Assembly: GCF_022378335.1 (NCBI RefSeq)
Contig: NZ_JAIQCI010000002.1
Span: 62,001-126,000 of the forward strand
DNA length: 64,000 nucleotides
Reading direction: 5' to 3'
Origin: Croceicoccus hydrothermalis
GTDB taxonomy: Bacteria; Pseudomonadota; Alphaproteobacteria; Sphingomonadales; Sphingomonadaceae
Under the pieces are notes generated by a model. The model was not told the origin of the DNA and searched no databases. It was given only the letters and a program-made list of their open reading frames with translations. Positions within the stretch are counted from its first letter, which is position 1. Every line of letters starts with the position of its first letter. Made by a program: the position numbers and the translations under genes. Positions 17,451 to 27,708 of this stretch are shown here, one piece after another.

Positions 17451-18412
17451 TTTCGCGCCCGTTCCGCCAATTGGCGCCGGGTCCACAGACGGCCCTGTGC
17501 CGCCTCGCCGCAATCGCGTGGTGGGGGGCGCATCGCCGCAACGACCGATTTCGCGATCCAGCCCGCCTTGCTCCACGCACCTGTGTGGGCGCGTGCATTC
17601 CATGCATCGGGCCCGGCGCTTTCGACCATGCGCGCGATGTCGCCGTAAATCCCCGTCGCCGACAGGATCGCCCAGCGCGCCCGGAACGGCAAGCGCCCGG
17701 CGCCCACCCGGGCCGACGCCTCGTGACAGCGGCCGATGGCGCAGGTATGCGCGACCATGTCGACCAGCACGCCGCGGTAATGCGGCTTCATATGCTGTCC
17801 CGGCGGAATATCCGCCTCCACCAGCCATTCGATGGGGAGATAGCACCGCCCGGCCGCGTCATCCTCCCACAAATCGCGGACGATATTCGCAAGCTGAAAC
17901 GCGAGGCCGAGGTCGCATGCGCGGTCGAGCGTATCCTCGTCCGAACGCGGCACTCCCATGACCAGCGCCATCATCACCCCCACCGCGCCCGCGACGTGAT
18001 AGCAATATTGCATCATGTCGGCCTCGGTCCGGGGGCGCCAATCCTCGCTGTCGAGAGCGAAGCCCGCGATCACGTCATCGGCATCGTCCGCGGTGATCCC
18101 GCATTCGCGCGCCACCACGCCGAACCCGTCGAAACTGGCATCGCCGGTCGCCACCCCCTGCAACGCCAATGCAGTGCGCTGCCTTATGATGGCGAGCCGT
18201 TCGTGCGGATTGCTCTGATCGCCGAGCGCGCCGCCCATGTCCTGCGCATCGGCGAGGTCGTCGCATGCGCGGCACCAGGCATAGAGCAGCCACACGCGCT
18301 CCCGCTCCCGCCGCCCGAACAGGCGGCTGGCGACGGCAAAGCTTTTCGAGCCGCGCGCGATCGTGTCGGCGGCATGCGCGACCAGCTCGGATCGCGGCGC
18401 TATCGTGACCAT
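17447..18412 (-). CDS. crtB: Phytoene synthase
   Basis: A 321-residue enzyme that joins two geranylgeranyl diphosphates to phytoene, the first committed carotenoid step. The first Asp-rich motif is DDLAD (51-55) in YAWCRACDDLADAQD, and the second is DLWEDD following FQLANIVR. Both bind the diphosphates through magnesium. GSKSFAVASRLF is the typical start of the domain. It lies 20 bases after crtI and overlaps the nuclease gene. Confidence 0.95.
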   Translation of the reverse strand: MVTIAPRSELVAHAADTIARGSKSFAVASRLFGRRERERVWLLYAWCRACDDLADAQDMGGALGDQSNPHERLAIIRQRTALALQGVATGDASFDGFGVVARECGITADDADDVIAGFALDSEDWRPRTEADMMQYCYHVAGAVGVMMALVMGVPRSDEDTLDRACDLGLAFQLANIVRDLWEDDAAGRCYLPIEWLVEADIPPGQHMKPHYRGVLVDMVAHTCAIGRCHEASARVGAGRLPFRARWAILSATGIYGDIARMVESAGPDAWNARAHTGAWSKAGWIAKSVVAAMRPPPRDCGEAAQGRLWTRRQLAERARK

Positions 18413-18432
18413 GCGTCCCCCGCCATTCCGGT

Positions 18433-19953
18433 TCAGCCCCGCGCGAGATCCGACAGCATCAGCCGCGCCGTCGCCTTGGCGCTGCCGACGACGCCGGGAA
18501 TGCCCGCGCCCGGATGCGTGCCGGCCCCCACGATATAGAGATTGCCGATTTCATCGTCGCGATTATGCGCGCGGAAAAACGCGCTCTGCGTGAGGATTGG
18601 CTGCAGGCTGAACGCGCTGCCCAGATGGGCGGACAGGTCGTTGGAAAAATCGGTCGGCGTATAGTGGAACTTCGTCACGATGCGCGAATGGATGTCGGGG
18701 ATGAGCCGGCGGCCCACCTCGTCCAGCACGCGCTTTTCCAGCTCCTTGCCGACCGCGACCCAATCCACCGGCAATTGCCCCAAATGCGCCACGGGCACGA
18801 GCGCATAGAACGTGCTCATCCCTTCGGGCGCCATCGACGGGTCGGTGACGCTGGGATGGTGGAGATAGATTGAGAAATCGCGCGGCAACACGCCATGCTT
18901 GTAGATATCGTCGAGCAAGCCTTCGTAGCGCGGGCCGAACAGGATCATGTGATGCGGAATGCCCGGCCATGTCCCCTCGACCCCGAAATGCACGACGAAG
19001 AGGCTCGGCGACCATTTCTTCTTCGCCAGCGACTTCGCCATTTTCGCGCCGCGGCGATTTTCGGACAGCAGATCGCGATAGCTGTGCATCAAATCGCCAT
19101 TGGTGGCCACCGCATCGAAATTTTCATGCCAGCCGCTGTTCGTGGTGACGCCGGTGGCGCGGTTGCCGACCGTGTCGATGGACGCGACCGCATCGCCCAG
19201 CCGCACCGTGCCGCCGATCCGTTCAAACTGCCGCACCATCGCGGCAATGAGCCGGTTCGTGCCCCCCTTGGCCCACCACACGCCGCCGTCCTTTTCCAGC
19301 TTGTGGATGAGGGCGTAGATCGCGCTCGTGCTCATCGGATTGCCGCCGACGAGCAGCGTGTGGAACGACAGTGCCTCGCGCAGTTTCTCGTTCTTGATAT
19401 ATTTCGACACCATGGAATAGACCGAACGCCAGGCCTGGTTCTTCACCATGGCGGGCGCGGCCTTCATCATGCTGGCAAAGCTGAGGAAGGGGACATGGCC
19501 GAGCTTTACATAGCCTTCCTCGTAAACCGCGGCCGAATATTGGAGGAATTCCTCATACCCGGCGAGATCGGCGGGGTTGAGCTTGGAAATCTCTGCGGCG
19601 AGTTTCGGGATGTCGTTGGTGTAATCGAAGGTGGTGCCATCCTCCCAATGGAGACGGTAGAACGGCTGCACTTCCTGTAACTCGATATCCTCGGCCATGT
19701 CGTGATCGGACAGGCGCCACAACTGGGCGAGGCAATCGGGATCGGTGATGACCGTCGGCCCGGCATCGAAGGTAAAGCCATCGCGTTCCCAGTAATAGGC
19801 TCGGCCGCCCGGTTTGTCCCGCGCCTCTATCAGCGTGGTCGCGATCCCCGCCGATTGCAGCCGGATGGCAAGCGCGAGCCCGCCGAACCCCGCGCCGATC
19901 ACCGCCGCGCGGCGCGTGGGTGTTTCGCCGTCCGCTGTGGTAGTGATGGTCAT
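18433..19953 (-). CDS. crtI: Phytoene desaturase
   Basis: A 506-residue flavoprotein that desaturates phytoene to lycopene. The FAD dinucleotide fold is at the N-terminus: AAVIGAGFGGLALAIRLQSA, then EARDKPGGRAYYW. The C-terminal bacterial CrtI signature NLYIVGAGTHPGAGIPGVVG is intact. It overlaps crtY by four bases (ATGA) and precedes crtB, so the three enzymes are made in stoichiometric sequence: synthase, desaturase, cyclase. Confidence 0.97.
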   Translation of the reverse strand: MTITTTADGETPTRRAAVIGAGFGGLALAIRLQSAGIATTLIEARDKPGGRAYYWERDGFTFDAGPTVITDPDCLAQLWRLSDHDMAEDIELQEVQPFYRLHWEDGTTFDYTNDIPKLAAEISKLNPADLAGYEEFLQYSAAVYEEGYVKLGHVPFLSFASMMKAAPAMVKNQAWRSVYSMVSKYIKNEKLREALSFHTLLVGGNPMSTSAIYALIHKLEKDGGVWWAKGGTNRLIAAMVRQFERIGGTVRLGDAVASIDTVGNRATGVTTNSGWHENFDAVATNGDLMHSYRDLLSENRRGAKMAKSLAKKKWSPSLFVVHFGVEGTWPGIPHHMILFGPRYEGLLDDIYKHGVLPRDFSIYLHHPSVTDPSMAPEGMSTFYALVPVAHLGQLPVDWVAVGKELEKRVLDEVGRRLIPDIHSRIVTKFHYTPTDFSNDLSAHLGSAFSLQPILTQSAFFRAHNRDDEIGNLYIVGAGTHPGAGIPGVVGSAKATARLMLSDLARG

Positions 19954-21152
19954 TGGATGTTCTCCGTGGGCATCGAAAGGGGGGCAGGGCCGCGCATGCC
20001 CGAAAGCGTGGCGAGGGCGCGCCGGATCGGCACGGGCGGTTTTCCCGAAAGAATGCGCAGGGCATCGCGCCCCGTGCCCCGCCCTGCATAGAAACGCTCT
20101 ATCAAACCTTCGTCCAAAGTATAGAACCTTTGCAGAACCTTGTATCGCGCGCCCGGTTCCGCCGCGTCGAAAAGCATCGCGGTCAGCATGCGGTGAAACC
20201 GCCCGCGCCGCCAGTGCCGCATCGCGTAATCCCGGCTCGCTGCGGCGAGCGACGCGCTGTCGAGGGAGGGCAGGGCGGCGACATGATGCGCAAAACGCAC
20301 CGCATCGGGGAGCGAATAGCTCGTGAGTGGCTGAAACAATCCGGCGCGCACGCCCGCCATGCCCACATCGCCCGCGCGGCGCCCGACGAAAGCGTCGAAA
20401 TTGCCGCCGGCCACCACCGGCAGGACGCCGGTTTCCTCCCGCGCGATGGTCTCGATGCTCCAGCCGCGCCGCGCGGCATAGGCGTCGATCCGCGCGGTCA
20501 ATGCATCCCGGTCGAGATCGGGCGTATCGCTGTAATAGGTATCCTCGACGAAAATCTCGCGGTCCGAAAACGGGAGCAGATAGACGAACCGGTAGCCATC
20601 GTGCTGCGCCACATCGGCGTCCATCACTACCGGACGCGTCACCCCGTGCGGTTCACGCAGCGTCAGCATGCGCCCGGCGAATTTCTGCCATCCGCCGTTG
20701 AGCGCGCCGAGGTCGCCGCGCTTCAGCCCGCGCGCGTCGATCACGCCCCTGGCCCCGATACGCTCCTGGCTTGCCAATGTCGCGCCATCGGCGTCGAGTG
20801 ACGCGATGTCCGCGCGGGTGACCACCGCATCGGGGCCAAGCGCATCGCGCACCGCCGTGTCGAGATTTTCGGAAGCGATGGTGCGATAGGGCGTCCGCAA
20901 CATGCGGCGATATTCGGGAAAGGCGACATCATAGCCATCGTCCCACCGCATCGCGATCAACGGTTCGAGTATGGCGCGATGGTCCGGCGCAATATCGCTT
21001 TCGAAAAAAGACCACAGGTGATTGCCCCCGATCGAGGGCCCCCGTTCCACCACGCCCACCTGTAATTCGGGGCGGAGCCGGCGCAGGGTCAGTGCGATCA
21101 GCCCGCCCGAAAGCCCGCCGCCCGCGATGAGAATATCGAATGTCCGGCCCAT
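19950..21152 (-). CDS. crtY: Lycopene beta-cyclase
   Basis: A 400-residue CrtY-type cyclase that turns lycopene into beta-carotene. DILIAGGGLSGGLIALTLRR (about 6-25) is the dinucleotide-binding start. Further conserved blocks are EDTYYSDTPDLDRDAL and GMAGVRAGLFQPLTSYSLPD. ATG 21152 places the Rossmann motif at the normal distance from the N-terminus, whereas the frame to 21254 would run into the thiC riboswitch. It is the first gene of the crtYIB operon. Hydroxylase, ketolase and crtE genes are not in the window. Confidence 0.95.
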   Translation of the reverse strand: MGRTFDILIAGGGLSGGLIALTLRRLRPELQVGVVERGPSIGGNHLWSFFESDIAPDHRAILEPLIAMRWDDGYDVAFPEYRRMLRTPYRTIASENLDTAVRDALGPDAVVTRADIASLDADGATLASQERIGARGVIDARGLKRGDLGALNGGWQKFAGRMLTLREPHGVTRPVVMDADVAQHDGYRFVYLLPFSDREIFVEDTYYSDTPDLDRDALTARIDAYAARRGWSIETIAREETGVLPVVAGGNFDAFVGRRAGDVGMAGVRAGLFQPLTSYSLPDAVRFAHHVAALPSLDSASLAAASRDYAMRHWRRGRFHRMLTAMLFDAAEPGARYKVLQRFYTLDEGLIERFYAGRGTGRDALRILSGKPPVPIRRALATLSGMRGPAPLSMPTENIQ

Positions 21153-21238
21153 CACCGCCTGCTTACACGGGACAGGCCGGGGCGCAAGCGCGATGGCGCG
21201 GCCCAGCAATGCTTTACCTAGCGCGGCGAAGCGGGTAG

Positions 21239-23332
<2,094 letters not shown>

Positions 23333-23339
23333 TTCCGCG

Positions 23340-23687
23340 ATGGAGAGCACGAACCCGATCGTGGAGCAGGAGGCAGACCGCAAGGATCGCCGCCGCCTGC
23401 CCATGATCGGGCTCGCGCTGTCCGCACTCTATGTCGCCGGGCTGGTTGCCTATCTGTTCTGGCAGGGGCAGAACCCGGCGGATCTGAAGCTCAACGAGCT
23501 GGGCGATTTTCTTGGCGGAGTGTCCAGTCCGCTGGCCTTTTTGTGGCTGGTCCTCGGCTTTTTTCAGCAGAGCCGCGAAATCCGCCTGTCGGGCAAGGCG
23601 CTGCAATTGCAGGCGCGTGAAATGCGCCGCAGCGTGGACGAACATCGCCGTATCGCCGGCGCGGGCGAGGGGGGCGGCGCGTCATGA
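23340..23687 (+). CDS. Small membrane protein, function unknown
   Basis: A 115-residue protein with two membrane helices (LPMIGLALSALYVAGLVAYL and LGGVSSPLAFLWLVLGFFQQ) joined by the short loop FWQGQNPADLKLNELGDF. A charged amphipathic tail rich in Gln, Arg and Glu follows and may form a coiled coil. It lies seven bases after thiC and is probably co-transcribed. I recognise this as a common small alphaproteobacterial layout but not a named function. Confidence 0.75.
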   Translation: MESTNPIVEQEADRKDRRRLPMIGLALSALYVAGLVAYLFWQGQNPADLKLNELGDFLGGVSSPLAFLWLVLGFFQQSREIRLSGKALQLQAREMRRSVDEHRRIAGAGEGGGAS

Positions 23688-23841
23688 TTACGCGGTCCTA
23701 CGCCGAATGTGCGATCCGGCCTTGATGATCGAGAGCGTGTAAACCGATTGTGACAAACAGTGCAATCGGCGCGGCGCATCCTTTCAAACGGCGCGAAACA
23801 CACCATCTCGGTTGGTATAAATAATCGAGAGGAGCCACGTC

Positions 23842-24186
23842 ATGCATGTGCAATTCAATTCCGACAGCAGCGTCATGGGCACCGAAAACGTCGCCGAACG
23901 GATCGAGGCGCAGGTGCGCGAGAAGATCGCCCGGTTCGAGGATCGCCTGACCCGGCTCGAAATCCATGTGCGCGACGAAAACGGCCCCAAGGGCGGCGCG
24001 GACGACAAGGCCTGCACGATCGAGGCGCGCCCGGCGGGCGGCAAGCCGATCGGCGTGACCGCCCATGCCGCCACGGTCGACGATGCCGCGCGCAAGGCGG
24101 CCAGCACGTTGGCGCAGCGGTTGCAGAGTCATTTCGGCAAGAGCGAGCGCCACAGCCGCGACCGCCGCCCCGAAAAGACGTTCTGA
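23842..24186 (+). CDS. HPF/RaiA-family ribosome-associated stress protein
   Basis: A 114-residue protein resembling the S30AE (ribosome hibernation) family: MHVQFNSDSSVMGTENVAER, then a helix IEAQVREKIARFEDRLTRLE and HVRDENGPKGGADDKACTIE. The basic C-terminal tail suits ribosome binding. It lacks the long-form C-terminal dimerisation domain. Family members park or stabilise ribosomes in stress. It has its own 154-base upstream region with a GAGAGGAGCC ribosome-binding site. Confidence 0.75.
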   Translation: MHVQFNSDSSVMGTENVAERIEAQVREKIARFEDRLTRLEIHVRDENGPKGGADDKACTIEARPAGGKPIGVTAHAATVDDAARKAASTLAQRLQSHFGKSERHSRDRRPEKTF

Positions 24187-24248
24187 GCCCGCGCCGCCTC
24201 GATCACGGCACGGTTGCGCGGGGCGCCCGCGTCGCCGATAAGCACGCC

Positions 24249-24731
24249 ATGTCGAATACGTCCACGCCATGCGTCCCTCGCCCCGTGCGGGCCGGGATCG
24301 CCATCCCCCTGCTCGCCGCCATCGCCCTTGCGGGGTGTCAGTCGGGGGGCGACACGCCCGATGGCGCCCCGGGTGACAGGAATGACAATCGCCCGTTTTC
24401 CGGCATTGCGGAAAACGATACGCTGCATTTCACCGGGACCGAACCGTTCTGGAACGGGGAAGTTGTGGGCGGCGTCCTCACCTATACCGTGCCGGCGGAC
24501 GATGGCGTGTCGGAGACGGCGATCGCGGTGGACCGGTTCGCCGGGCGCAACGGCATATCGTTCAGCGGCGTTTTGAACGGGCAAAGCCTGACGCTCGCCG
24601 CGACGCCCGGGGCGTGCAATGACGGCATGTCGGATCGGACCTATCCCTTTTCGGTGACGCTGCAACTGGGCGATGAAACGCGGCTCGGCTGCGGCTGGAC
24701 CGGGGCGGAGGGGTTCACCGGGCCGGAGTGA
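24249..24731 (+). CDS. COG3650-like lipoprotein
   Basis: A 160-residue putative lipoprotein. The signal peptide AIPLLAAIALAGC ends in an LAGC lipobox. The mature domain has FTGTEPFWNGEVVGG at the start and LGCGWTGAEGF at the end, a pattern I associate with COG3650-type envelope proteins found at the C-terminus of some META/membrane proteins. The start ATG 24249 gives the proper lipoprotein signal; the longer frame from 23760 covers the HPF-like gene. Confidence 0.65.
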   Translation: MSNTSTPCVPRPVRAGIAIPLLAAIALAGCQSGGDTPDGAPGDRNDNRPFSGIAENDTLHFTGTEPFWNGEVVGGVLTYTVPADDGVSETAIAVDRFAGRNGISFSGVLNGQSLTLAATPGACNDGMSDRTYPFSVTLQLGDETRLGCGWTGAEGFTGPE

Positions 24732-24796
24732 TGCACGGGCCTGGTCCTGCGGTTCAGAGCGTGGAAAGCGTTCTGCCCCAGTTTCGCCACTTTTCT

Positions 24797-24822
24797 GGAA
24801 CGAATGGCGGCATCCTTTCGTT
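24797..24822 (+). promoter_or_regulatory. EcfG-type general stress promoter of the fasciclin gene
   Basis: GGAAC (24797-24801), 17 bases, then CGTT (24819-24822) exactly fits the alphaproteobacterial EcfG (PhyR-NepR-sigma) consensus. The -10 ends 63 bases before the fasciclin start, and no other gene intervenes. Confidence 0.7.
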
Positions 24823-24885
24823 GTTGAACCAATTCCCGGCCCAACATGGCCGTAATTCGACAATGAGTTCATGAAAGGATTTACC

Positions 24886-25464
24886 ATGAAACATATCGCA
24901 ACCGCACTGATGGCTTCTGCTGCGCTGGCTCTGTCCGCATGTGGCGACACGGCCGAAACACCCGAAGCAGACGCCACGATGGACACCATGGCGACCGAAG
25001 ACACGATGACCATGGAAGGCGAAAACATCGTCCAGATGGCGCAGGGCAATTCCGATTTCTCGACTTTGGTGAGCGCCGTTACCGCCGCGAACCTAGGCGA
25101 TACGCTTTCGGGTCCGGGTCCGTTCACCGTGTTCGCCCCCACGAATGAAGCGTTCGATGCGCTTCCCGAAGGCACGCTTGCCGAGCTTACCGCGCCCGAA
25201 GGCCAGGAGGAGCTGACCGGCATCCTGAACTATCACGTGGTATCGGGCGACGTCACCGCCGCTGCGTTGATGCAGCAGATCGAACAGGGCGGCGGTTCGG
25301 CCGAGCTGACCACCGTCAACGGTGCCACGCTCACCGCCACGACCGAGGGCGGCAATGTCATTCTGACCGACGCCGGCGGCAACACCGCGACTGTTTCGCA
25401 GGCCGACATCGATGCCTCCAACGGCACCATCCATGCCATCGACGCGGTCCTGATGCCGAACTGA
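24886..25464 (+). CDS. Fasciclin-domain lipoprotein
   Basis: A 192-residue lipoprotein: signal ALMASAALALSAC with an LSAC lipobox, a Met/Thr/Asp-rich linker, then one FAS1 domain (NSDFSTLVSAVTAANLGDTL, GPFTVFAPTNEAFDALP, LNYHVVSGDVTA and the final ASNGTIHAIDAVLMPN). FAS1 proteins act at the cell surface in adhesion or stress survival. ATG 24886 was chosen because AAAGGA lies six bases before it; the ATG at 24871 would put that site inside the gene. It has an EcfG-type promoter and a terminator at 25495. Confidence 0.93.
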   Translation: MKHIATALMASAALALSACGDTAETPEADATMDTMATEDTMTMEGENIVQMAQGNSDFSTLVSAVTAANLGDTLSGPGPFTVFAPTNEAFDALPEGTLAELTAPEGQEELTGILNYHVVSGDVTAAALMQQIEQGGGSAELTTVNGATLTATTEGGNVILTDAGGNTATVSQADIDASNGTIHAIDAVLMPN

Positions 25465-25494
25465 TCGCGCATAGGCGAACGATGATTTGCAAGT

Positions 25495-25521
25495 GGGCGG
25501 GCCTGTATTACAGGCCCGCCC
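25495..25521 (+). terminator. Rho-independent terminator of the fasciclin gene
   Basis: GGGCGGGCCTG (25495-25505) and CAGGCCCGCCC (25511-25521) form a perfect 11-pair stem with a five-base TATTA loop, followed by TTTG. It lies 31 bases after the fasciclin stop and before the next gene. Confidence 0.8.
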
Positions 25522-25553
25522 TTTGCGTTATGCGAAAGGGAGGGGATACGATC

Positions 25554-25760
25554 ATGGCGACGAATACGGGCAAGGGACATCGCACCGGTTCCATCGACGA
25601 CCGCACGCAGGTCCGCAACCTGCAGACCGGACGCTGGACCAAGCGCGACCGCGAGGAGGGTAGCGACACCGCCGGGCAGTTCCTGGAACAGAAATCGGAC
25701 GGCGAACCGTTCAAAGGCGTCGCCGAGGAACCGGACGGCAGGCGCAATTGCGACGAATGA
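25554..25760 (+). CDS. Small hydrophilic protein, 68 aa
   Basis: A 68-residue strongly charged protein: GHRTGSIDDRTQVRNLQTGR, then WTKRD and DGEPFKGVAEEPDGRR. The pattern (D-R-T/S-Q-x-x-N-x-x-T-G-x-W-x-K-R-D, later D-G-x-P-F-K-G-V) recurs in small bacterial proteins of unknown role. It has a strong GGGAGGGG ribosome-binding site and lies amid stress-related genes. No signal peptide. Function unknown. Confidence 0.7.
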   Translation: MATNTGKGHRTGSIDDRTQVRNLQTGRWTKRDREEGSDTAGQFLEQKSDGEPFKGVAEEPDGRRNCDE

Positions 25761-25971
25761 CGCGGCAGCTTCGCCGAATGCGTTTGCCGGAACGGACGCG
25801 GGCGTGCTACCCATCCAATCGCTGACGTCACAATTGCGACGGATATATCGGTGCCGGTCGGGCCAAAAACTCGCCTCTGACGACAACTTCCTTTCTCTTG
25901 ACGACATGACGCACGACCCGGCCCGCGATTCTGCGGGGCGGAAACCTATCGTTTCTGGAAAGGAAACATCT

Positions 25972-26178
25972 ATGCCTACTGGTACGGTCAAGTTCTTCAA
26001 TACCGAAAAAGGTTATGGCTTCATTCAGCCCGAAGACGGCGGCGAAGACAGCTTCGTCCACATCTCCGCGGTGCAGGCCGCCGGCATGCACACGCTGGAG
26101 CGTGATCAGCGCTTGAATTACGAAGTCGAAACCGGCCGCAACGGCAAGAAGGCGGCGGTCAACCTCACCGAGGCGTGA
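25972..26178 (+). CDS. Cold-shock protein, CspA family
   Basis: A 68-residue single cold-shock domain. The RNP-1 motif is KGYGFIQPE and RNP-2 is DSFVHISAV, preceded by TGTVKFFNTE. It binds single-stranded RNA or DNA. The start is ATG 25972 with AAAGGA ahead of it, and a terminator follows at 26190. The 211 bases between it and the previous gene are otherwise empty, so it probably has a long leader, as many csp messages do for temperature control; that is an inference. Confidence 0.95.
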   Translation: MPTGTVKFFNTEKGYGFIQPEDGGEDSFVHISAVQAAGMHTLERDQRLNYEVETGRNGKKAAVNLTEA

Positions 26179-26189
26179 TCCCGATCGTG

Positions 26190-26223
26190 TGCCCCTGCCG
26201 GATGACGGCGGGGGCATGCTTTT
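26190..26223 (+). terminator. Rho-independent terminator of the cold-shock gene
   Basis: TGCCCCTGCCG (26190-26200), loop GATGA, CGGCGGGGGCA (26206-26216) form a stem with one T-G pair, followed by TGCTTTT. It lies 12 bases after the csp stop codon. Confidence 0.75.
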
Positions 26224-26256
26224 CGCGTTCCCATGCAAGGGGCGTTCGAAATGACA

Positions 26257-26282
26257 GGAACGGACCGGGGCTGCAGACCGTT
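26257..26282 (+). promoter_or_regulatory. EcfG-type general stress promoter of the YbhB-like gene
   Basis: GGAAC (26257-26261), 17 bases, then CGTT (26279-26282) exactly fits the EcfG consensus. It lies just after the csp terminator and 65 bases before the YbhB-like start, so it belongs to that gene. Confidence 0.7.
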
Positions 26283-26347
26283 GATGGGTTCGAAAGTCGC
26301 GAGCGTTTCCGTACGTGGCGGCATTGTTTGTTGGAGAATCGAACCCG

Positions 26348-26926
26348 ATGCTTGAAAAAGTACCCGCCTGGCTTGGCTCTGCGCTTAAAAATGTGCGCGC
26401 CGGCCATGCCAAGCTGACCATTGCCCGTCTCGGCGGCGAGGATGTACTGGGAGCCAAGGGATTCACGCTGAAATCCCCCGCGTTTCAGGATGGCGCCGCG
26501 CTGGACCCGTCGTTCACCGCCGACGAGGAGGACGCCGTCGCGCCCCCGCTGGAATGGAGCGACCCGCCGCCCAGCACGCAGGAACTCGTGCTCATCGTCG
26601 AGGATCCCGATGCGCCGGGGGCCGAACCGTTCTGCCACTGGCTCGTATGGGGGCTCGCGCCGCAGCGGGGCAAGCTGCTCGAAGGTGAAACGCCGCCCAA
26701 GGTTGGCAAGAACTCCTACATGAAGGCCGAATGGCTGTTGCCCGACCCGCCGACGGGCCACGGGAGCCACGATTACGTGTTCCAGCTTTACGCGGTCGAC
26801 ATGCCCCTGGCATTGCCGCCGGGCGCGGGCCGTTCGGATCTGGTCCGGCAGATGGAAGGGCATGTGCTGGCCGCTGCGGTCCTGACCGGAACCTTCGCGC
26901 GCGAGGACGGCGACGACCGCGACTGA
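26348..26926 (+). CDS. YbhB/YbcL family Raf kinase inhibitor-like protein
   Basis: A 192-residue PEBP-fold protein. The family blocks are present: FTLKSPAFQDG, VAPPLEWSDPPPSTQELVLI, VEDPDAPG (the DPDAP anion-site loop), CHWLVWGL, and GHGSHDYVFQLYAVD near the C-terminus. The ligand is unknown in bacteria. Compared with the usual 150-180 residues it has an extra N-terminal helix (MLEKVPAWLGSALKNVRAGH). GGAG lies upstream, and an EcfG-type promoter precedes it. Confidence 0.92.
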   Translation: MLEKVPAWLGSALKNVRAGHAKLTIARLGGEDVLGAKGFTLKSPAFQDGAALDPSFTADEEDAVAPPLEWSDPPPSTQELVLIVEDPDAPGAEPFCHWLVWGLAPQRGKLLEGETPPKVGKNSYMKAEWLLPDPPTGHGSHDYVFQLYAVDMPLALPPGAGRSDLVRQMEGHVLAAAVLTGTFAREDGDDRD

Positions 26927-26976
26927 AATTTACAAAGGGCGGTTCCCATCGGGCGCCCGAATGAGAGGATGAACAC

Positions 26977-27228
26977 ATGGCTGCCAAGAATAACGCTATC
27001 AACAAGCCCGTCGCCGTTTCGGAAGATCTAGAAGCGATCGTCGGCAAGGGCCCCCTGCCGCGCGGCGAAGTGACCGCCAAGGTGTGGGAATACATCAAGA
27101 AGCACGACCTTCAGGCCGCCGACGACAAGCGCATGATCGAGCCTGACGAGAAGCTCGGCAAGGTCATCGGCAACGAGAAGATCTCGATGTTCAAGATGAC
27201 CGCGCAGGTTTCCAAGCATCTGGGCTGA
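26977..27228 (+). CDS. SWIB/MDM2 domain protein
   Basis: An 83-residue protein that is nearly all SWIB domain: SEDLEAIVGKGPLPRGEVTA, then KVWEYIKKHDLQAADDKRMI and DEKLGKVIGNEKISMFKMTA. In bacteria such single-domain SWIB proteins are DNA- or chromatin-like accessory factors of unknown role. AGAGGAT precedes the ATG. It follows the YbhB-like gene by 50 bases and may be co-transcribed from its stress promoter. Confidence 0.93.
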   Translation: MAAKNNAINKPVAVSEDLEAIVGKGPLPRGEVTAKVWEYIKKHDLQAADDKRMIEPDEKLGKVIGNEKISMFKMTAQVSKHLG

Positions 27229-27238
27229 TCGCCCGCAC

Positions 27239-27691
27239 CTACCCGGTCCGGTGGCGCCATGGCCAGTCCATGACGCTGCCGGCCCACAATGCGAGCCAGA
27301 CCAGCACCGGCTGCGCGACCATGCGCGGCAGATGGTAGGCGAGGCCAAGCCCGTGATCCGCCCGCGCCATGTCCATGACGAAATGGTTGATATTGGCCGG
27401 AAACACGCACACCGCATAGAGCGCGAGCCCGATTGCCGCTGCCTGCCGCAGGCGGATCGAGACGGGCTGCACCATTCCGATCGCGCCCAGAATTTCGGCG
27501 ATGCCGGTCGCTGCGACGATGGTTTCGGGCCAGGGAACCCCATCCGGCATGATGCCGAGAAACGGCGCCGGCGCCGCGAGGTGAAGCACCCCCGCCACGA
27601 AATACGCAAGCGCGAGCAGCCACCGCGCCGCAGTCCTGCCCTTGCCTTGCCGAATGAGATGCGTCCTGTCCATCGCCGTCCTGTCCATCAC
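27239..27691 (-). CDS. DoxX-like membrane protein
   Basis: A 150-residue integral membrane protein with four likely helices: WLLALAYFVAGVLHLAAPAP, then TGIAEILGAIGMVQP, AAAIGLALYAVCVFPANIN and VAQPVLVWLALWAGSV. The early GVLH and the central TGIAEILGAIG are typical of DoxX/SURF4-like proteins. Activity is unknown. It is convergent with the SWIB gene, 10 bases apart, and divergent from the DUF72 gene, 17 bases apart, so its promoter must overlap that gene. Confidence 0.82.
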   Translation of the reverse strand: MMDRTAMDRTHLIRQGKGRTAARWLLALAYFVAGVLHLAAPAPFLGIMPDGVPWPETIVAATGIAEILGAIGMVQPVSIRLRQAAAIGLALYAVCVFPANINHFVMDMARADHGLGLAYHLPRMVAQPVLVWLALWAGSVMDWPWRHRTG

Positions 27692-27708
27692 CGGGGCATA
27701 GCGCAGCC

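Noticed and set aside
16153..17607. A 484-residue minus-strand frame covering two genes
   Set aside because: Its N-terminal half is arginine-rich nonsense lying over crtB and the nuclease in another frame; only the part from ATG 16785 is credible.
17261..18538. A 425-residue plus-strand frame over crtB and the nuclease
   Set aside because: Antisense shadow; crtB and the nuclease have intact active-site motifs.
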